This document shows, piece after piece, positions 11,146-22,488 of a DNA stretch of 64,000 bases. Under the pieces are notes generated by a model. That model searched no databases, was not told the DNA's origin, and saw only the letters and a program-made list of their open reading frames with translations. Position numbers and translations under genes: made by a program. Positions within the stretch are counted from its first letter, which is position 1. Every line of letters begins with the position of its first letter. The DNA comes from Chamaecrista fasciculata (taxonomy: Eukaryota; Streptophyta; Magnoliopsida; Fabales; Fabaceae): contig QANZ01003098.1 in assembly GCA_003254925.1 (NCBI GenBank), forward strand, positions 1-64,000, read 5' to 3'.

Positions 11146-12845
11146 CTAAATCAGAAATCTTGTTAAGAATCCATGGATGAATGAGAGGTGAGATTTGAGG
11201 AAACCTTGTTCTTAGGTTTGAATCAATTGTATATGTACATTTAGTGTCTAATAGTGACTTGAAACAAAAATTGATGAGTTAGATTATAAGATGCCAAAAT
11301 GGAAAAAGAGAACAAAGAGAGAAAGCACCAAAAAAATGAAAGAATGATGATGAGAGAAAGAAGAAAAGCGAAGGGAGGTGAAATAAATAAGGCCTAGGAA
11401 TCAGGAAGCGGTTTGAATTAATTTCATTGCATAAAATAAAATGCTCACTTTGGCATTTCCTATTCTTCCAACCTTAATTTCAGCTACCTCTTTGGAATTT
11501 GGAAACATATAACACCACATCCTCAATTACCTTATCATTTGCAACTTTCATCTAAGGATAAATTAATTATTAGTTCCTTGAAAGATGATAAAGTTTTCAC
11601 TTTAATCCTTGAAAGAAGTAATTATAATTATGTTGTCTTTTATTGAGATATTGATTTTATTTTGTTGCCTACCTCCCCATTGTTCTGTCCTAACTTTTTA
11701 TTTTTGATAAACAATGTCCCGTCCTAACTAATCCAAACTTAACTCGTGTTATGCACTTGATTATGATAAGAAATTTTACCAATGTGAATAGTTACATTCA
11801 TAAAAAGTTATGAACTTAAATCCAAAACTTCCTTTATTGATATTAAGTCGCTTGCCATTTGAATCGACCACGAGTTATTATTAAGATATTAATTTAAATT
11901 TACTAACAAATATGATTTTCTAACATCTATCAATATGTGTGAAGCCAACAATTGTTAGAAACTCATCAAGTTTGTCAATAAAATTTTAATTAATACTTTT
12001 AACAAAAAGACTAAATTGATTGTAATGACATTTTTTAAAGATTAAATATTATAATTTTATTTTTTAGGAAACAAATTATCAATTTACTCTTCATTTTAAC
12101 AAGCTCAACTTTTCAAGGCTTCAATTTTTTTCTTTAAAAAAATGAACGAAATAATTAAAAAAAAACTAGCATTTTGAAATGTTCAAACTCTCTGCAACTA
12201 AATTATATGATTTATGTGTATGTGATCAATTTTATTTTATGTCTGAATTATTTATTTTTAGAAACCCCAATTTTCACATTCACTCTACAACCACATATCA
12301 TTAATAAAAAGAATCAGTATATTTCATTAATTAAGTTATTAAAAAGAAGAGGTGTGAAAAAAAAATGTATTTTTTAGGTCACAACTGTAAATACAAAATT
12401 ATAAAATGTTACAACTCCCTGTTCTCTAGGCTCTAGCTATTCCAATAAAAAAAGTTTCAGAGATTTTGCCAAACTCTTTGACAATTATTTTCTCCTGAAG
12501 CTTCATATCAATCATAATATTGAAAAAGTTCTCTATAAACATGTTTGAATGAATGACCCTAAATCTTAATTAGAATATAGAAGTCAATTATTGCCTAATT
12601 TGAGTTCTTTGAATGTGTTCCTAAATTTTTGAGAATACACAACAGTAACATTCTCCTAATTCTTGATTCATGAATTTTACTAATAAGATTATAAGAATAA
12701 TGCCAGTTTTTAGTCCACATCTTGGTTTATCATTTCAGTAAGAAATAAATTAATCCATCAATCTAATGATGACTAATTGTTGTTTGAATATATGTAATTA
12801 AATAATAATAATAATTTTTGTCAAAATGATAATAATAACTACAAA
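11146..12845. other. Intergenic; 5' flank of VEL gene on its left
   Basis: The first ~260 bases would hold the VEL promoter and 5' leader. No PHD-finger Cys/His pattern or FNIII-like frame was found on the minus strand. The remainder is AT-rich without recognisable genes. Confidence 0.5.
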
Positions 12846-13168
12846 GTATACTTTTGGTTCCATAACTTTTAGTCAGGTGTCGAATTAATCTTTTATAGTC
12901 TTATATCTTTTTTTTGTTGCAGAATTGGTGTCGTATCTTTACAAAAAGTTGTATTGTTAGTCCCACAATTTAATGAGGAACATTTTGCAAAGATATATCA
13001 ATTCTACAACCTTACCAAAAGATATGAGACCAATTCTGTAAGCTAACCCAAAGATATGGGATCAAAAGTGCAACATGAGACCAAATTGAGATCTGAATAA
13101 AAGATAAGAAACCAAAAATATAACAAAAAAAAGTTATGAAATAAAATTGAGACCTCAGCAAAAATCCA
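12846..13168. mobile_element. Degenerate Mutator-like repeat
   Basis: The block aagtatacttttggttccat resembles the termini of the aagtgcacttttggtccc family (see 41821-43126). Inverted counterparts occur at about 13050-13140 (gatcaaaagtgcaac, aaaagttatgaa). Boundaries are unclear because it abuts the element at 13169. Confidence 0.4.
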
Positions 13169-13742
13169 AGGTTATCAAAACCGGACCGGCCATTGAACCG
13201 GTCGAAGGAGGGGTTCAAGGTTCAATGGTTCAACCGGGGTCCAACCGGGGTCGGACCGTTGATAAATAAATAAATTAAAAATAATAAAAAAAACCTATAT
13301 ATGATAAAATTTTAATTCAAATATTCATAATTAGGTTACAAAATACAATTATAACATTAATATATTAATACAATTTTCATAAATTAACATGAATTAATAT
13401 AGAGATAATCAATTTTCATAATGTTCAACAATATAATATCATCAAGTGACATTTTATGATCACTTTCTCTATCAAATTTTGGTTCATAATCAACATTCTC
13501 TAATATTTGACCCATAATTATAAAAAAAGACCAAAAAAATCAAAAAACAAAAAAGAAAATAAAAAAATAAACCAGGACCGGTTCAACCGGTTTGCCTCCG
13601 GTTCAAGCCGGTTTCACCGGTTTTTTGCCGTTTCCCTCCGGTTCAGCCCGGTTCTCTGTCTGGCCGGTTGTTAAGACGACTCGGACTGGCCTAATGGTCG
13701 GTTCCCGGTTCAACCGGCCGGTCCGGTCCAGTTTTAATAACT
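13169..13742. mobile_element. Non-autonomous DNA element with ccggttcaaccgg repeats
   Basis: Left end aggttatcaaaaccggaccgg, right end (inverted) agagttattaaaactggacc. Both arms contain GC-rich palindromic gguttcaa/ccgg blocks around an AT-rich core. No coding capacity. No convincing target duplication was found. The family is probably hAT-like. Confidence 0.55.
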
Positions 13743-14592
13743 CTGATATATATATATATATTATAAGATAACTGTATGAGAGACATTCTTGCAAATCCAA
13801 CGCTTATCAAGGACAATCTACACTGGAATTAGTAAAGTACCCCAACTAAAAATCTAATTTCATCATCAAAAGTCAAAACCTCAAATTGGTTCCTTGTGTA
13901 TAGGATAGATTTCAAATTGATCCCTTATATTTCATTTGTTTTAGATTGGTCTTACTTGTTTTTATAATTTCTCAAAATGGTCCCAAACCTACTTTCAATT
14001 TGCAATTTGACTTNCTAGCTTGAACCGATAAAGTTTGCAAAAATTACATATTGACCCCAAAAAATTTTCAAAAAAATTACAAATTGGTCCCTGGATACAT
14101 ATTATCTAGGGACTAAAATGAAAATTTTAAAAAAAATTGGGGTAAATATGTAATTTTTACAAAACTTGTTATGGTTAAAATTGCAAAATAACTCCAAAGG
14201 ATACCAAAGTGTTTAACTTTTACCTTATATTTAAATTATTGTAAGATATTAATGTGTATATGATAAATATGTATATTTGAAAATGTATTTTTAAGTAAAC
14301 CGGCTCAACCGATTTAACCAGTGACCCAGCGGTTAAACCATTAAATGAATAACCTGAGCCTTCCACTTGATCAATGGCCCGGTCGGGTTTACAACTGGAC
14401 GAAATACATTATGATATGATATGCATCTTGCCCAATGGGCCTGTATTCTATTAATCTACAAGGTTAATGGAGCAAAAACATAGATGGGCCGATCAGGTAG
14501 GCCCACATGGGATAAGCCCAAAAACATAAATGGGCTCTATCCTTCTCTATTTAAAAAAGTTATAAATTAACTTTAATTTCTTTCGATAAAAN
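13743..14592. other. Repeat-derived intergenic DNA with two single-N positions
   Basis: Contains ttggtccc-type repeat fragments and a small foldback at ~14036-14160 (caaaaattacatattgacccc against its inverse). Unknown bases sit at 14014 and 14592. The second falls exactly where homology to the receptor-kinase 5' region begins. Confidence 0.5.
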
Positions 14593-14697
14593 TTTTTGAT
14601 TTAAGTTGGCATGGACTTGTATCAACCAAACAAAGACGAGACACGATTTCAGGACAAGTACACCAATAATATCTTTCCATTTTCCTACACTCTTCAT
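14593..14697 (-). pseudogene. Orphan signal-peptide exon of a second malectin/LRR receptor kinase
   Basis: Minus-strand ATG at 14697 opens a frame starting [19 protein letters not shown] and continuing through a hydrophobic segment to VWLIQVHAN. It is nearly identical to exon 1 of the receptor-kinase gene at 29656-29797. The upstream ~240 bases (14698-14945) also match that gene's promoter region (29798-30010). Homology stops at the N at 14592, and no exon 2 or later exon follows to the left. Either the rest of a tandem paralogue was deleted, or the assembly joined wrong contigs here. Confidence 0.8.
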
Positions 14698-15059
14698 ATT
14701 TACTTTAATTCTGGATTTTCAGTAGCACAGAATTCTCACAATTTCTTGTTTCTACAAAAATTAGCTACTGAGTGCTTAAGGCAGACGTGTTTGCTAGCTA
14801 TGCACATATATATAAATAAAGTAGCAAGTGACGCGAAGAAATTGACGAATTGTGAACAAGTTAAAACATTAGATGTAGAGTGTTTTGAGGTTCAAATTTT
14901 CTCCGTCCATGTGCGGAAGACTGAAGACTACGTGTGTGCCTAGGATTTTCCTCCCTCGCCTAGCCACCTTACTTTTTTTTTTCTTACAAATGGTAAAATT
15001 AATATATGAGGCTCTAATAAAAATATAAATATATTTTGTCTAGATATTATACTTTTATC

Positions 15060-15693
15060 AAATGGCTAGGAGATATAAAAGAGGATGTTAATCATCAGTT
15101 ACAATAAGTCACAAGTTTTAAGTATTTGAGAACGATATTAATCACAGGATTCAGGTAGGGTGAATGAAATGGAGAAAGACCTCGAGGGTTATCTGTGATA
15201 AAAAAGTGCCGCTTAACCTAAAAGGAAAATTTTACCGCACGACAATAAGACCCACTTTGTTGTATATGGTACTGAACGTTGGGCGATAAAAGGGCAGAAT
15301 GAGCAAAAATTCAACATGCATGATTGAGATGAGAATGCTACGTTGGATGTGTGGTCATATTATTAAGGATAAGATTAGGAATGAGGTCATCAGAGAGGAG
15401 GTTGGAGTGGCAACTATCGTTGAGAAATTGATCGAAACACGCCTTAGGTGGTTCAGACATGTGCAAAGAAGACCTTTAGAGGCCCCGGCATGCAGAGTTG
15501 ACCAAATGGTAGAAAATCCTATAATCCGGAGAAGAGGAAGACCAAAGAAAACTATCCAAAAAACTATCCAAAAAGATCTATCTATCAATAACCTTACAAT
15601 AGACATGTGCAAGGATATAACATGTTGACGTTAGTTGATCCATATAACCAACCCCACCTAGTGAGAAAAATCTTTGGTTTGTTGTTGTTGTTG
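15060..15693 (+). mobile_element. LINE (non-LTR retrotransposon) 3' remnant
   Basis: Forward translation shows the C-terminal region of a plant LINE ORF2, broken by frameshifts and stops before 15299 and then open to 15628. Visible motifs include RMLRWMCG, DKIRNEVIREEVGVA, RLRWFRHVQRRPLEAP and RRRGRPKKT. Upstream in broken frames are the [13 protein letters not shown] and RPTLLY motifs that precede them in the family. The element ends in a (gtt)n tail near 15690 rather than poly-A. Endonuclease and most of the reverse transcriptase are missing, as in 5'-truncated insertions. Confidence 0.85.
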
Positions 15694-15779
15694 CATTATA
15701 CTTTTATGAAAGAGGTTGAATGAAAATCTTGCATATAACATTGTATTCAATAATTAGTATTCGCTTTGTTATTAGAAAA

Positions 15780-16053
15780 ACAAAAAAAAAAAAAAACAAC
15801 TAGCGGAGGTGATGAATTGGTTGTTTAGAAACGTTAAAATAAGTTTTCAATTTTTTAGAGCTTCTTTATAGATATAGTTTAGTTTCTTACAATACAAGAT
15901 AATGAAGTAGAAGNAAAAAAAAAAAAAAAAAAAAAACAACTAGCGGAGGTGATGAATTGGTTGTTTAGAAACGTTAAAATAAGTTTTCAATTTTTTAGAG
16001 CTTCTTTATAGATATAGTTTAGTTTCTTACAATACAAGATAATGAAGTAGAAG
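15780..16053. repeat. Identical ~134-bp direct repeat joined at an N
   Basis: The sequence from the poly-A before caactagcggaggtgatgaa to gataatgaagtagaag occurs twice with no visible difference. The copies are separated only by one N (15914) and a poly-A. Perfect identity at an N strongly suggests overlapping contig ends joined without merging. Confidence 0.75.
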
Positions 16054-16345
16054 ATAAAGGAGAGGAAACTCACATCAGTATATATAGTGATTTAGACTGA
16101 GATTTCTGTCAATTTTATATCCAATCCTCAAGTACACAATAACAGCGTTTTTATAAATTTGGAAAATAAGTACACAAAACTCAACCATATATATCACAAA
16201 AGGATTACCACAACCACTATACATGGCTCACACAATATACAAACAACACACTAGATGATAAATCAACAACGACAACCTTTCCAATCTCAAACTAAGATCA
16301 GAGGATCACCACAATTGTTTTGTGTCGGATGCTAAATTTATTGTA

Positions 16346-17267
16346 GGCAAAAGACTTGTTTGTGCCCCTAACATTTGGGGTCAGTTTCAGTTACACCCCC
16401 AACGTTTGTTTTGTGTCAATTATGCCCCGAATGTTTCACATTGTTGTTAATTATACCCTAACCTCAAATTTTTTTGGGCCAAAGTCCTATTTTCATCCCT
16501 CAAGTTTGCTCACAGTTCTGTTTTGGTCCCTCAGCTCAAAGTCCTTCATACATCATCATCTTCACCTCTACCACCACCACCATCGGCAGTAGCAGTAGCA
16601 ACAACACCGACGTCAGCAGCAGCACTCTTGCCGCCGCCGTCGCTGACGAGCTTTTCCGGCGAGGTTCGTCTTCTTTGGCGAACTTTCCGGCGAGATACAC
16701 GACGACCCCAATGACTACAAAAACTCTTAATCCAAGATTTTTTTGACCTCTTGAGTTCAATGACGACCTGCTTTTCGCGAACAATTGACCGAAAATAGTC
16801 AAATTCAAGCCACCAAAAAATTACGTAGTCGCCGAAAATCATATTTCCGGTCATTTGTTCGCAAAATGTAGGCCGCCATTGAATTCAAGAGGTCAAAAAA
16901 CCTTAGATTAGGAGTTTTCGTAGTCGTCGGGGCCGCTGTGTATCTCGCTGGAAAGTTCGTCGGAGAAGACGAACCTCGCCGAAAAAGCTCGGTGGTGGTG
17001 GTGGTGCTGCTGCTGACAGTGGTGGTGGTGGTGGTGGTGGTGGTAGTGGTGAATATGATGATGAATGAAGGACTTTGAGTTGAGGGACTAAAACGAAACT
17101 TTGAGCAAACTTGAAGGACCTAAATAGGACTTTGACCCAAAATAAATTGAGGTTAGGGTATAATTGACAACAATGTAAAACGTTGGGGCATAACTGACAA
17201 AACACAAACGTTGGGGACATAACTGAAACTGACCCCAAACGTTAAGTGCACCAAGAGATCTTTTGCC
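16346..17267. mobile_element. Fully palindromic Mutator-like element
   Basis: 922 bp starting ggcaaaagacttgtttgtgc and ending gagatcttttgcc. The arms are inverted almost to the centre (~16800), so a transcript would fold into a ~440-bp hairpin. Flanking 9-mers are tttattgta and tttataata (7/9). The arms contain GC-rich coding-like sequence (cttttccggcgaggttcgtc, inverted at ~16950-17000) and a (ggt)n/(acc)n run, suggesting an acquired fragment duplicated into both arms. The source gene is not recognised. Confidence 0.75.
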
Positions 17268-17579
17268 TTTATAATATTACTAGGAAACTCACAAAAAAGA
17301 GAGTAGCAGAATTTTGTCTCTTAAAAAGAGATTGTCACATACAATAATATTGGCATAAAACCTAGATGAATATCAAAGTTCACCCACAATTAATGATTTC
17401 TTCAGTTGTAAAATGAAGAGGTATGGTGATGACCAAATCTATTAGTAATGTCCAAATAAATGTGTAAATGTTATTATTGGCTTGGATAAATGTTGGCATT
17501 TGAAGTGTCAGAAAATATTCTATATTAACTTTTATAGGGTTCCATAGTTTCAAAAAAAATATTTAGAGATAGATTTGTG

Positions 17580-17876
17580 ACGAAAAATCAAGGACAAATT
17601 TGTGACGATAAATATTTTGCAATTTTGTGACGGATATTCTGTCACAAATTGAACTGCATTTTTTATAATATTGATTTGGATTTGTGACGGATTTTTTCCA
17701 AATTTTCTGTCACCAATTTAGTGACGGAAACTACGTCCGTCACATAAATTTACTGACGCGCTTTTTAGCGTCCGACGTTGTGACGGACAAATCCGTCACT
17801 AAATCACTGTTTTGTGACGAATTTCATGATTTAGTGACGGATTTGTCCGTCACAAAATTGAATTTTTCTAGTAGTG
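17580..17876 (-). mobile_element. CACTA (En/Spm) transposon end with subterminal repeats
   Basis: Read on the minus strand it begins at 17876 with cactactagaaaaattcaa, the CACTA terminus, followed by many copies of the inverted motif gtgacggac/gtccgtcac. These are subterminal transposase-binding-type repeats of plant CACTA elements. The opposite end is not found in the window, so this is an isolated end or a deletion derivative. Confidence 0.75.
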
Positions 17877-17999
17877 CAGGCGGGCTTTCAGGCCCGTGAT
17901 CAGGTCTATATGAGACTTAAAAAATAAAAATTTAACGATGTTATACTAACGGTTGAGGGACATTGCTAAGAAATTAATAGATTAGGAAGTTAAACGGGC

Positions 18000-18425
18000 T
18001 TCATTGAAGTGATTATCTTGGTTATGTTTATAATTGAGTTAATTGCTATGTTTAACGGTAGTGGACAACTTTAGTAAATGGTTTGTGAAGTAATTACTCC
18101 GATCTTTATAAGCTAGGAAGGCCGAATTCAATTCCTCTGTTGGGTGTTTCCATCAATAAGTGTTTTATCTATCTTTATCGCTTTTGTTTATCTTTTGCTT
18201 ATTAATCAAAAACCCCAAAAATATTATTGCTTTATTTAATTATTGTTTTAGGTCTTAGACAAACAATCAAAGAACAAATTTTCTTCACTTTTACCCGATT
18301 GGTGATAACTTGGTATCGTTTACAATTAAACCTTGCACAAAAGTTCCTCGAGAGATCGACTCGGATTGCACCACTATAGTGCATTAATTCCGGTATTTTT
18401 GGCCACCTAACGACGGGTGCGGTCA
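18000..18425 (-). mobile_element. LTR fragment related to the solo LTR at 32203
   Basis: On the minus strand, from 18425 leftwards, the sequence matches the first part of the LTR at 32203-33578. Shared wording includes tgcaccactatagtgcatta, the gatcgactcgg block, ggtgataa and the cacccaacagag region. The terminal TG corresponds to 18424-18425. It is truncated and divergent. Confidence 0.6.
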
Positions 18426-18879
18426 AGGACCTTTCGCGAAATATCATTTACATTGTGCTCTTTCAATTTGACCACTATATCTACAATTTCACGGATACAA
18501 TGATATTTGAAATCCTGCAAAAGGGACATATCCACGAAGTATAGAAAATATAAAACCCCTAGTCTATACTGACAGTATATATCAAGCAGTAAGAGGGAAA
18601 CATGAATTTTATCGTATCCTCTAACAGTTCAACAGATCAGGTTCCCTTCAAAACACACGCTCCTCACCAGCCAAATATACCATAAAACAGGAATTACCAT
18701 AAAGTCTTCGATGAATGTCAGTTTTCCATCTCCATTTCAGACTAAGGCATGTTTTAGGAACAATCTATATCTTTGACAATTATAATGCTTAAATTTATTA
18801 AGGGGGTGAGATGCTTGAGGCCTTTAAGAAATGTTTTCAACATTTCGAGTAATTTTTATTTTCACCGACTGAAATATTT

Positions 18880-20210
18880 GCAACAAGTATCCTATATATA
18901 TATATATGTAATATAATTTTTAAATATTAAAATACTCACATTATTACAAGTGCTCTATCTATATAATATAATTTCTAAAATATTAAAATATTCTTATTTT
19001 TTTATGTTCTGACAAGTGTCCCTCTCTCTATATAGTCTAACTTTAAATATTAAAATTTAGAAATATATTGAACTTTCAATAAGATAACTATAGATCTAAA
19101 AATAGATATTATAACTATAGATCTAAAAAAAGATATTAGGGGAAATTGCATTTATCCATCATGAATTATGTGTTCAATTACAATGTACCCCATAATCTGT
19201 GAAAAATAACAATTAACACCCCCCCCCCCACCCAACCCCCCAATTTATTAATTTCGTAGCAATGTCCTCTAAACCATCAGTAATACCATTATTTTTTTTT
19301 TTATCTTGAACTCCTTGTAAGTTGCATAAATACTTCATAAAATAGTCAAGTGACATAATTTTATATAACATGCATGTGCAACTTATATGAGACTTAAAAA
19401 ATAAAAATTTAACGGTGTTACTAACGGTTGAGGGGACATTGCTAAGAAATTAATAGATTAGGAAGTTAATTGTTATTTTATATAAATTAGGGGGACACTG
19501 CAATTGAATACATAGTTCAAAGTTGGTAAATACAATTTCCCTTAGATATTATAGATATTGAACTTTGATTACAAATTTCATTAAGATAACTATAGATCTA
19601 AAAATAGATATTATAAATATTGAACTTATAAAATTAAAGTTTCAAAAAAGAATATTTAGAAATTTAAAATTATATATTTGAATCAAAGTATAATTTAATT
19701 GATAATTCAAATTCATTACTTATACTAAAATAGGCCTAGTTCTCACAACAAGTGTCATATCTATATAATATAATTTTTAAAATATTAAAATATTTTTATT
19801 TACTCACGTTCTGATAAGTGTTATTGTCTATATAATGAATCTAATTTTAAATATTAAAATTTTCTTATAATCAAATTTTAAATATTAAAATTTAGAAATA
19901 TATTGAACTTTTAAAAAATAGACATTAGTATTAAATTTGATTGAAAATTTCAGTAAGATAACTAAAGATCTAAAAATAGATATTATAAATATAAGATATT
20001 GAACTTATAAAATTAAAGTTTCAAAAAATATATTTAAAAATTTAAAATTAAACATCTAAATCAATGTATAATTTAATTTATAATTCAAATTAATTAATTA
20101 ATTAATTATACTAAAGTAAAGCTATTGCTCACATTAAGACAAGTGTCTTTTTATATAATATAATTTTTAGAATACTAAAATATTCCTAGTGTAAAACTTT
20201 AATTTCATAA
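18880..20210. repeat. AT-rich repeat in ~400-bp units
   Basis: A unit containing acaagtgtc, tatataatataatttttaa, agatctaaaaatagatatta and gaacttataaaattaaagtt recurs about three times, at ~18880, ~19745 and ~20140. The first copy is interrupted by the element at 19139-19542. The type is unclear (possibly Helitron-like or satellite-like). No coding capacity. Confidence 0.55.
19139..19542. mobile_element. Mutator-like MITE inserted in the AT-rich repeat
   Basis: Left end ggggaaattgcatttatcca, right end (inverted) agggaaattgtatttaccaa. Flanking 9-mers are aagatatta and tagatatta (8/9). Removing it restores the agatatta continuity of the host repeat. A C-homopolymer lies at ~19218. A fragment of the same element (gagacttaaaaaataaaaat) occurs near 17910. 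Confidence 0.65.
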
Positions 20211-20374
20211 TTTAATGAGAGTAATTACTACGGACTCAAGACTTTAATATTACAATCAACTTAAATCCAGAGATGAAATAATAGGCATTAATTATAAGAT
20301 ATTGTGTGCTTGATCATCAGATCAACCACATATATCACTCAAAAATAGATTGTCCATATAAATTTGAGTAAAAT

Positions 20375-21425
20375 AACTTTTCGGTCCCTGATTTATGCAC
20401 TCGCTGACAGATAGGTCCCTGAATTTTACCCATTGTACTAGCCGGTCCCCGAATTTTGTAAACGCTGCACTAATTGGTCCCTCCATCATATTGGCGTTAC
20501 AAAAATGTTGACGTGGCCATAACGGACGCTGATGTGTCCCGTTATGCGCTGACGTGTCCCGCTATGGCCAAGTCAGCACCCGTTATGTTTTTTTTTTTAA
20601 AAAAAAGAGCTGCCACGTCATAAAATAGCAAGACATCAGCATTTCTTCATTGTACTTATAGGTCCCTGACCCATTTTTATTCCATTATTCTCATTTCCCC
20701 CTCTTTTTCATCATTTTCATTCATTTTAGTCTCAAATCCTCAAAATAAAATTGTTAAATGTCTCAAAACTCTTCCAAACATTTCAATTTAGTCCTCAAAA
20801 GTATCAAAAACACTAAAACTTAAACCCTAAACCTCAAACTCTAAACCCCTTTATTTTCAATTTCCCCTATTTTTCATCATCTTCTTTCATTTTAGTTCCA
20901 AATCCTCAAAATAAAATTGTAAAGTGTCCAAAAACTCTTCCAAACATTCCAATTTAGTCCTTAAAAGTAATAAAAACCCTAAAACATACACCTCAAACCC
21001 CAAACTCTAAACCCTAAAACCTAAACCCCAAATTCTAAACCCTAAATCCTAAATCCTAAACCCTAAAATTCTAAACCGCAAATCACCGTTTGTTGACCGT
21101 TGAATCTACTCCGCGAAAACACCACCTGTTTACACAAGAAATAACACAAACAAACACACCACCGGCAACTCCGAACACGAACCCAGTGTCGATGAACCTC
21201 TGTCAATCTCCGCTGTATCAAATCTGCCCGAAAACAACACGAACCCAGAAAACGAACTCCGATTTCCGCCGAATCTGCCCAGAAAACGCCGTCGCCCTCC
21301 GACGAACTTTAATCACCGCCGGCGACGAACTCCTCTTGCAAAAAAAATTGCGTCGATCTCCTTCCGCTTTCACGTACCCAACAAAGCGAACTCCGATCTC
21401 AGCCACGAACCACCGCTGGCTGTCC
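20375..21425. mobile_element. Repeat carrying degenerate telomere-like ccctaaa runs and a GC-rich insert
   Basis: The left part (20375-20820) contains ggtccctga, acgtgtcccg and ttttagtctcaaatcctcaa wording, also present inverted at 48563-49225. Next come degenerate ccctaaa/cctaaac runs (20820-21075), then a GC-rich 350-bp segment (21076-21425) open in places but unrecognised. The flanks (20270-20370 and 21427-21600) match adjacent blocks at 31040-31145 and 31165-31340, which lack the insert. Confidence 0.55.
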
Positions 21426-21426
21426 T

Positions 21427-21600
21427 TATTTTGTTGTATTTTGGTATATTGAGGCATAGCCACTTGCCTTTCTCTGAGCATGGTCCATACGCTAAAGAAG
21501 GGGGTGAAGATTCTTTTAGAGGATCGTTTTCAGTTTTCACCATCTATAGCATTTTTCTAATAAAATCTTTGTCGTTGCCCTAAGTCATTTTGAATGCGAA
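21427..21600. repeat. Low-copy block duplicated at 31165-31340
   Basis: Contains tagccacttgcctttc, gctaaagaagggg, gaagattcttttagaggatc and cttgccctaagtc-like wording, found again at 31165-31340. Together with the exon-1 and promoter duplication it marks a duplicated receptor-kinase upstream region. No protein recognised. Confidence 0.6.
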
Positions 21601-22488
21601 AAATTAATAGTCCCTATAATTTATTATAATTTTTAATTTAATCCTTATCTTATATTATATGGCTCCACTTCTTTATGGTTGGTCAAAATTATTGAATTAA
21701 AAAATTAAAAAAGAAAAAGAAATCACCCACTTTCCTCTAGCCTAAATTCTCTCAAGTCTCACCCCATACAAGTGACTTTTGATTTTCATTATTATTTTAA
21801 GCTCCATAAAAAAAGGATAAATTACGCTTTGGTACCCTATATTTTGGTCATATTTCACTTTAGTACCTGATGATTTAAAAAGTGACACTTTAGTACCATG
21901 TGATATTCTCTCTTAACAAATTATTTTTAAATAATTTTATATTTTACATAGCAAAGCCTCTAGTACAAAATATATGGAAGTGCTCGTTGGTCTGATTTCC
22001 TTCAAACACCCTATGTTGATAGCAAATTTCAAAGGAGATCTCATTCCACAAATTTGTTTGGTGAATTTATATAGAAAGGAACGTCACTTCCCTTAAAAAA
22101 AATGACAAAATCACATGTCATAAGTTTTAGTTGTACTCTAATTTTTTTTTCTGTCAATTATATTTTCAAACTTTCATATTGTATCCCAAAGCTTGACACA
22201 GTAAAAATCGTTAACAAAAAAGTGATGACCTCATGATGATGTGATGAGTGAGTTTTTTCTTCTTTATTTTAGTGTGAATTGTAGTCCAAAACTTTCTACA
22301 ACTTTGTCAGTGTTCTACTTCACTATTGAATAAGAACATCCTAATTTATCAAGCAATTACATTACTATCAAACAATATACCAATACAACAAAAGGTGCCA
22401 AAATATTGCCCATTTAGTTTACATTAAAAAGTACTAGGATATTATAATGAGCAGTGGCTTTAGCATAAACTGTTGTGTAGTATAATGA
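21601..22488. other. Intergenic, 3' flank of receptor-kinase gene
   Basis: AT-rich DNA with repeat scraps (tttggtaccc, ttagtacca at ~21820-21900). The 3' untranslated region of the minus-strand kinase gene is expected just left of 22489. Confidence 0.45.

Noticed and set aside
15355-15612. Minus-strand frame of 85 codons
   Set aside because: Shadow of the LINE ORF2 remnant on the plus strand, which has recognisable family motifs.
16474-17238. Several frames on both strands in the foldback element
   Set aside because: Mirror images of each other, produced by the palindrome; proline/valine-rich runs come from ccaccacc/ggtggtgg repeats.
21090-21481. Forward and reverse frames of 120 and 87 codons in the GC-rich insert
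   Set aside because: Possibly captured coding DNA, but neither resembles a known protein and both lie in a repeat; not called as a gene.
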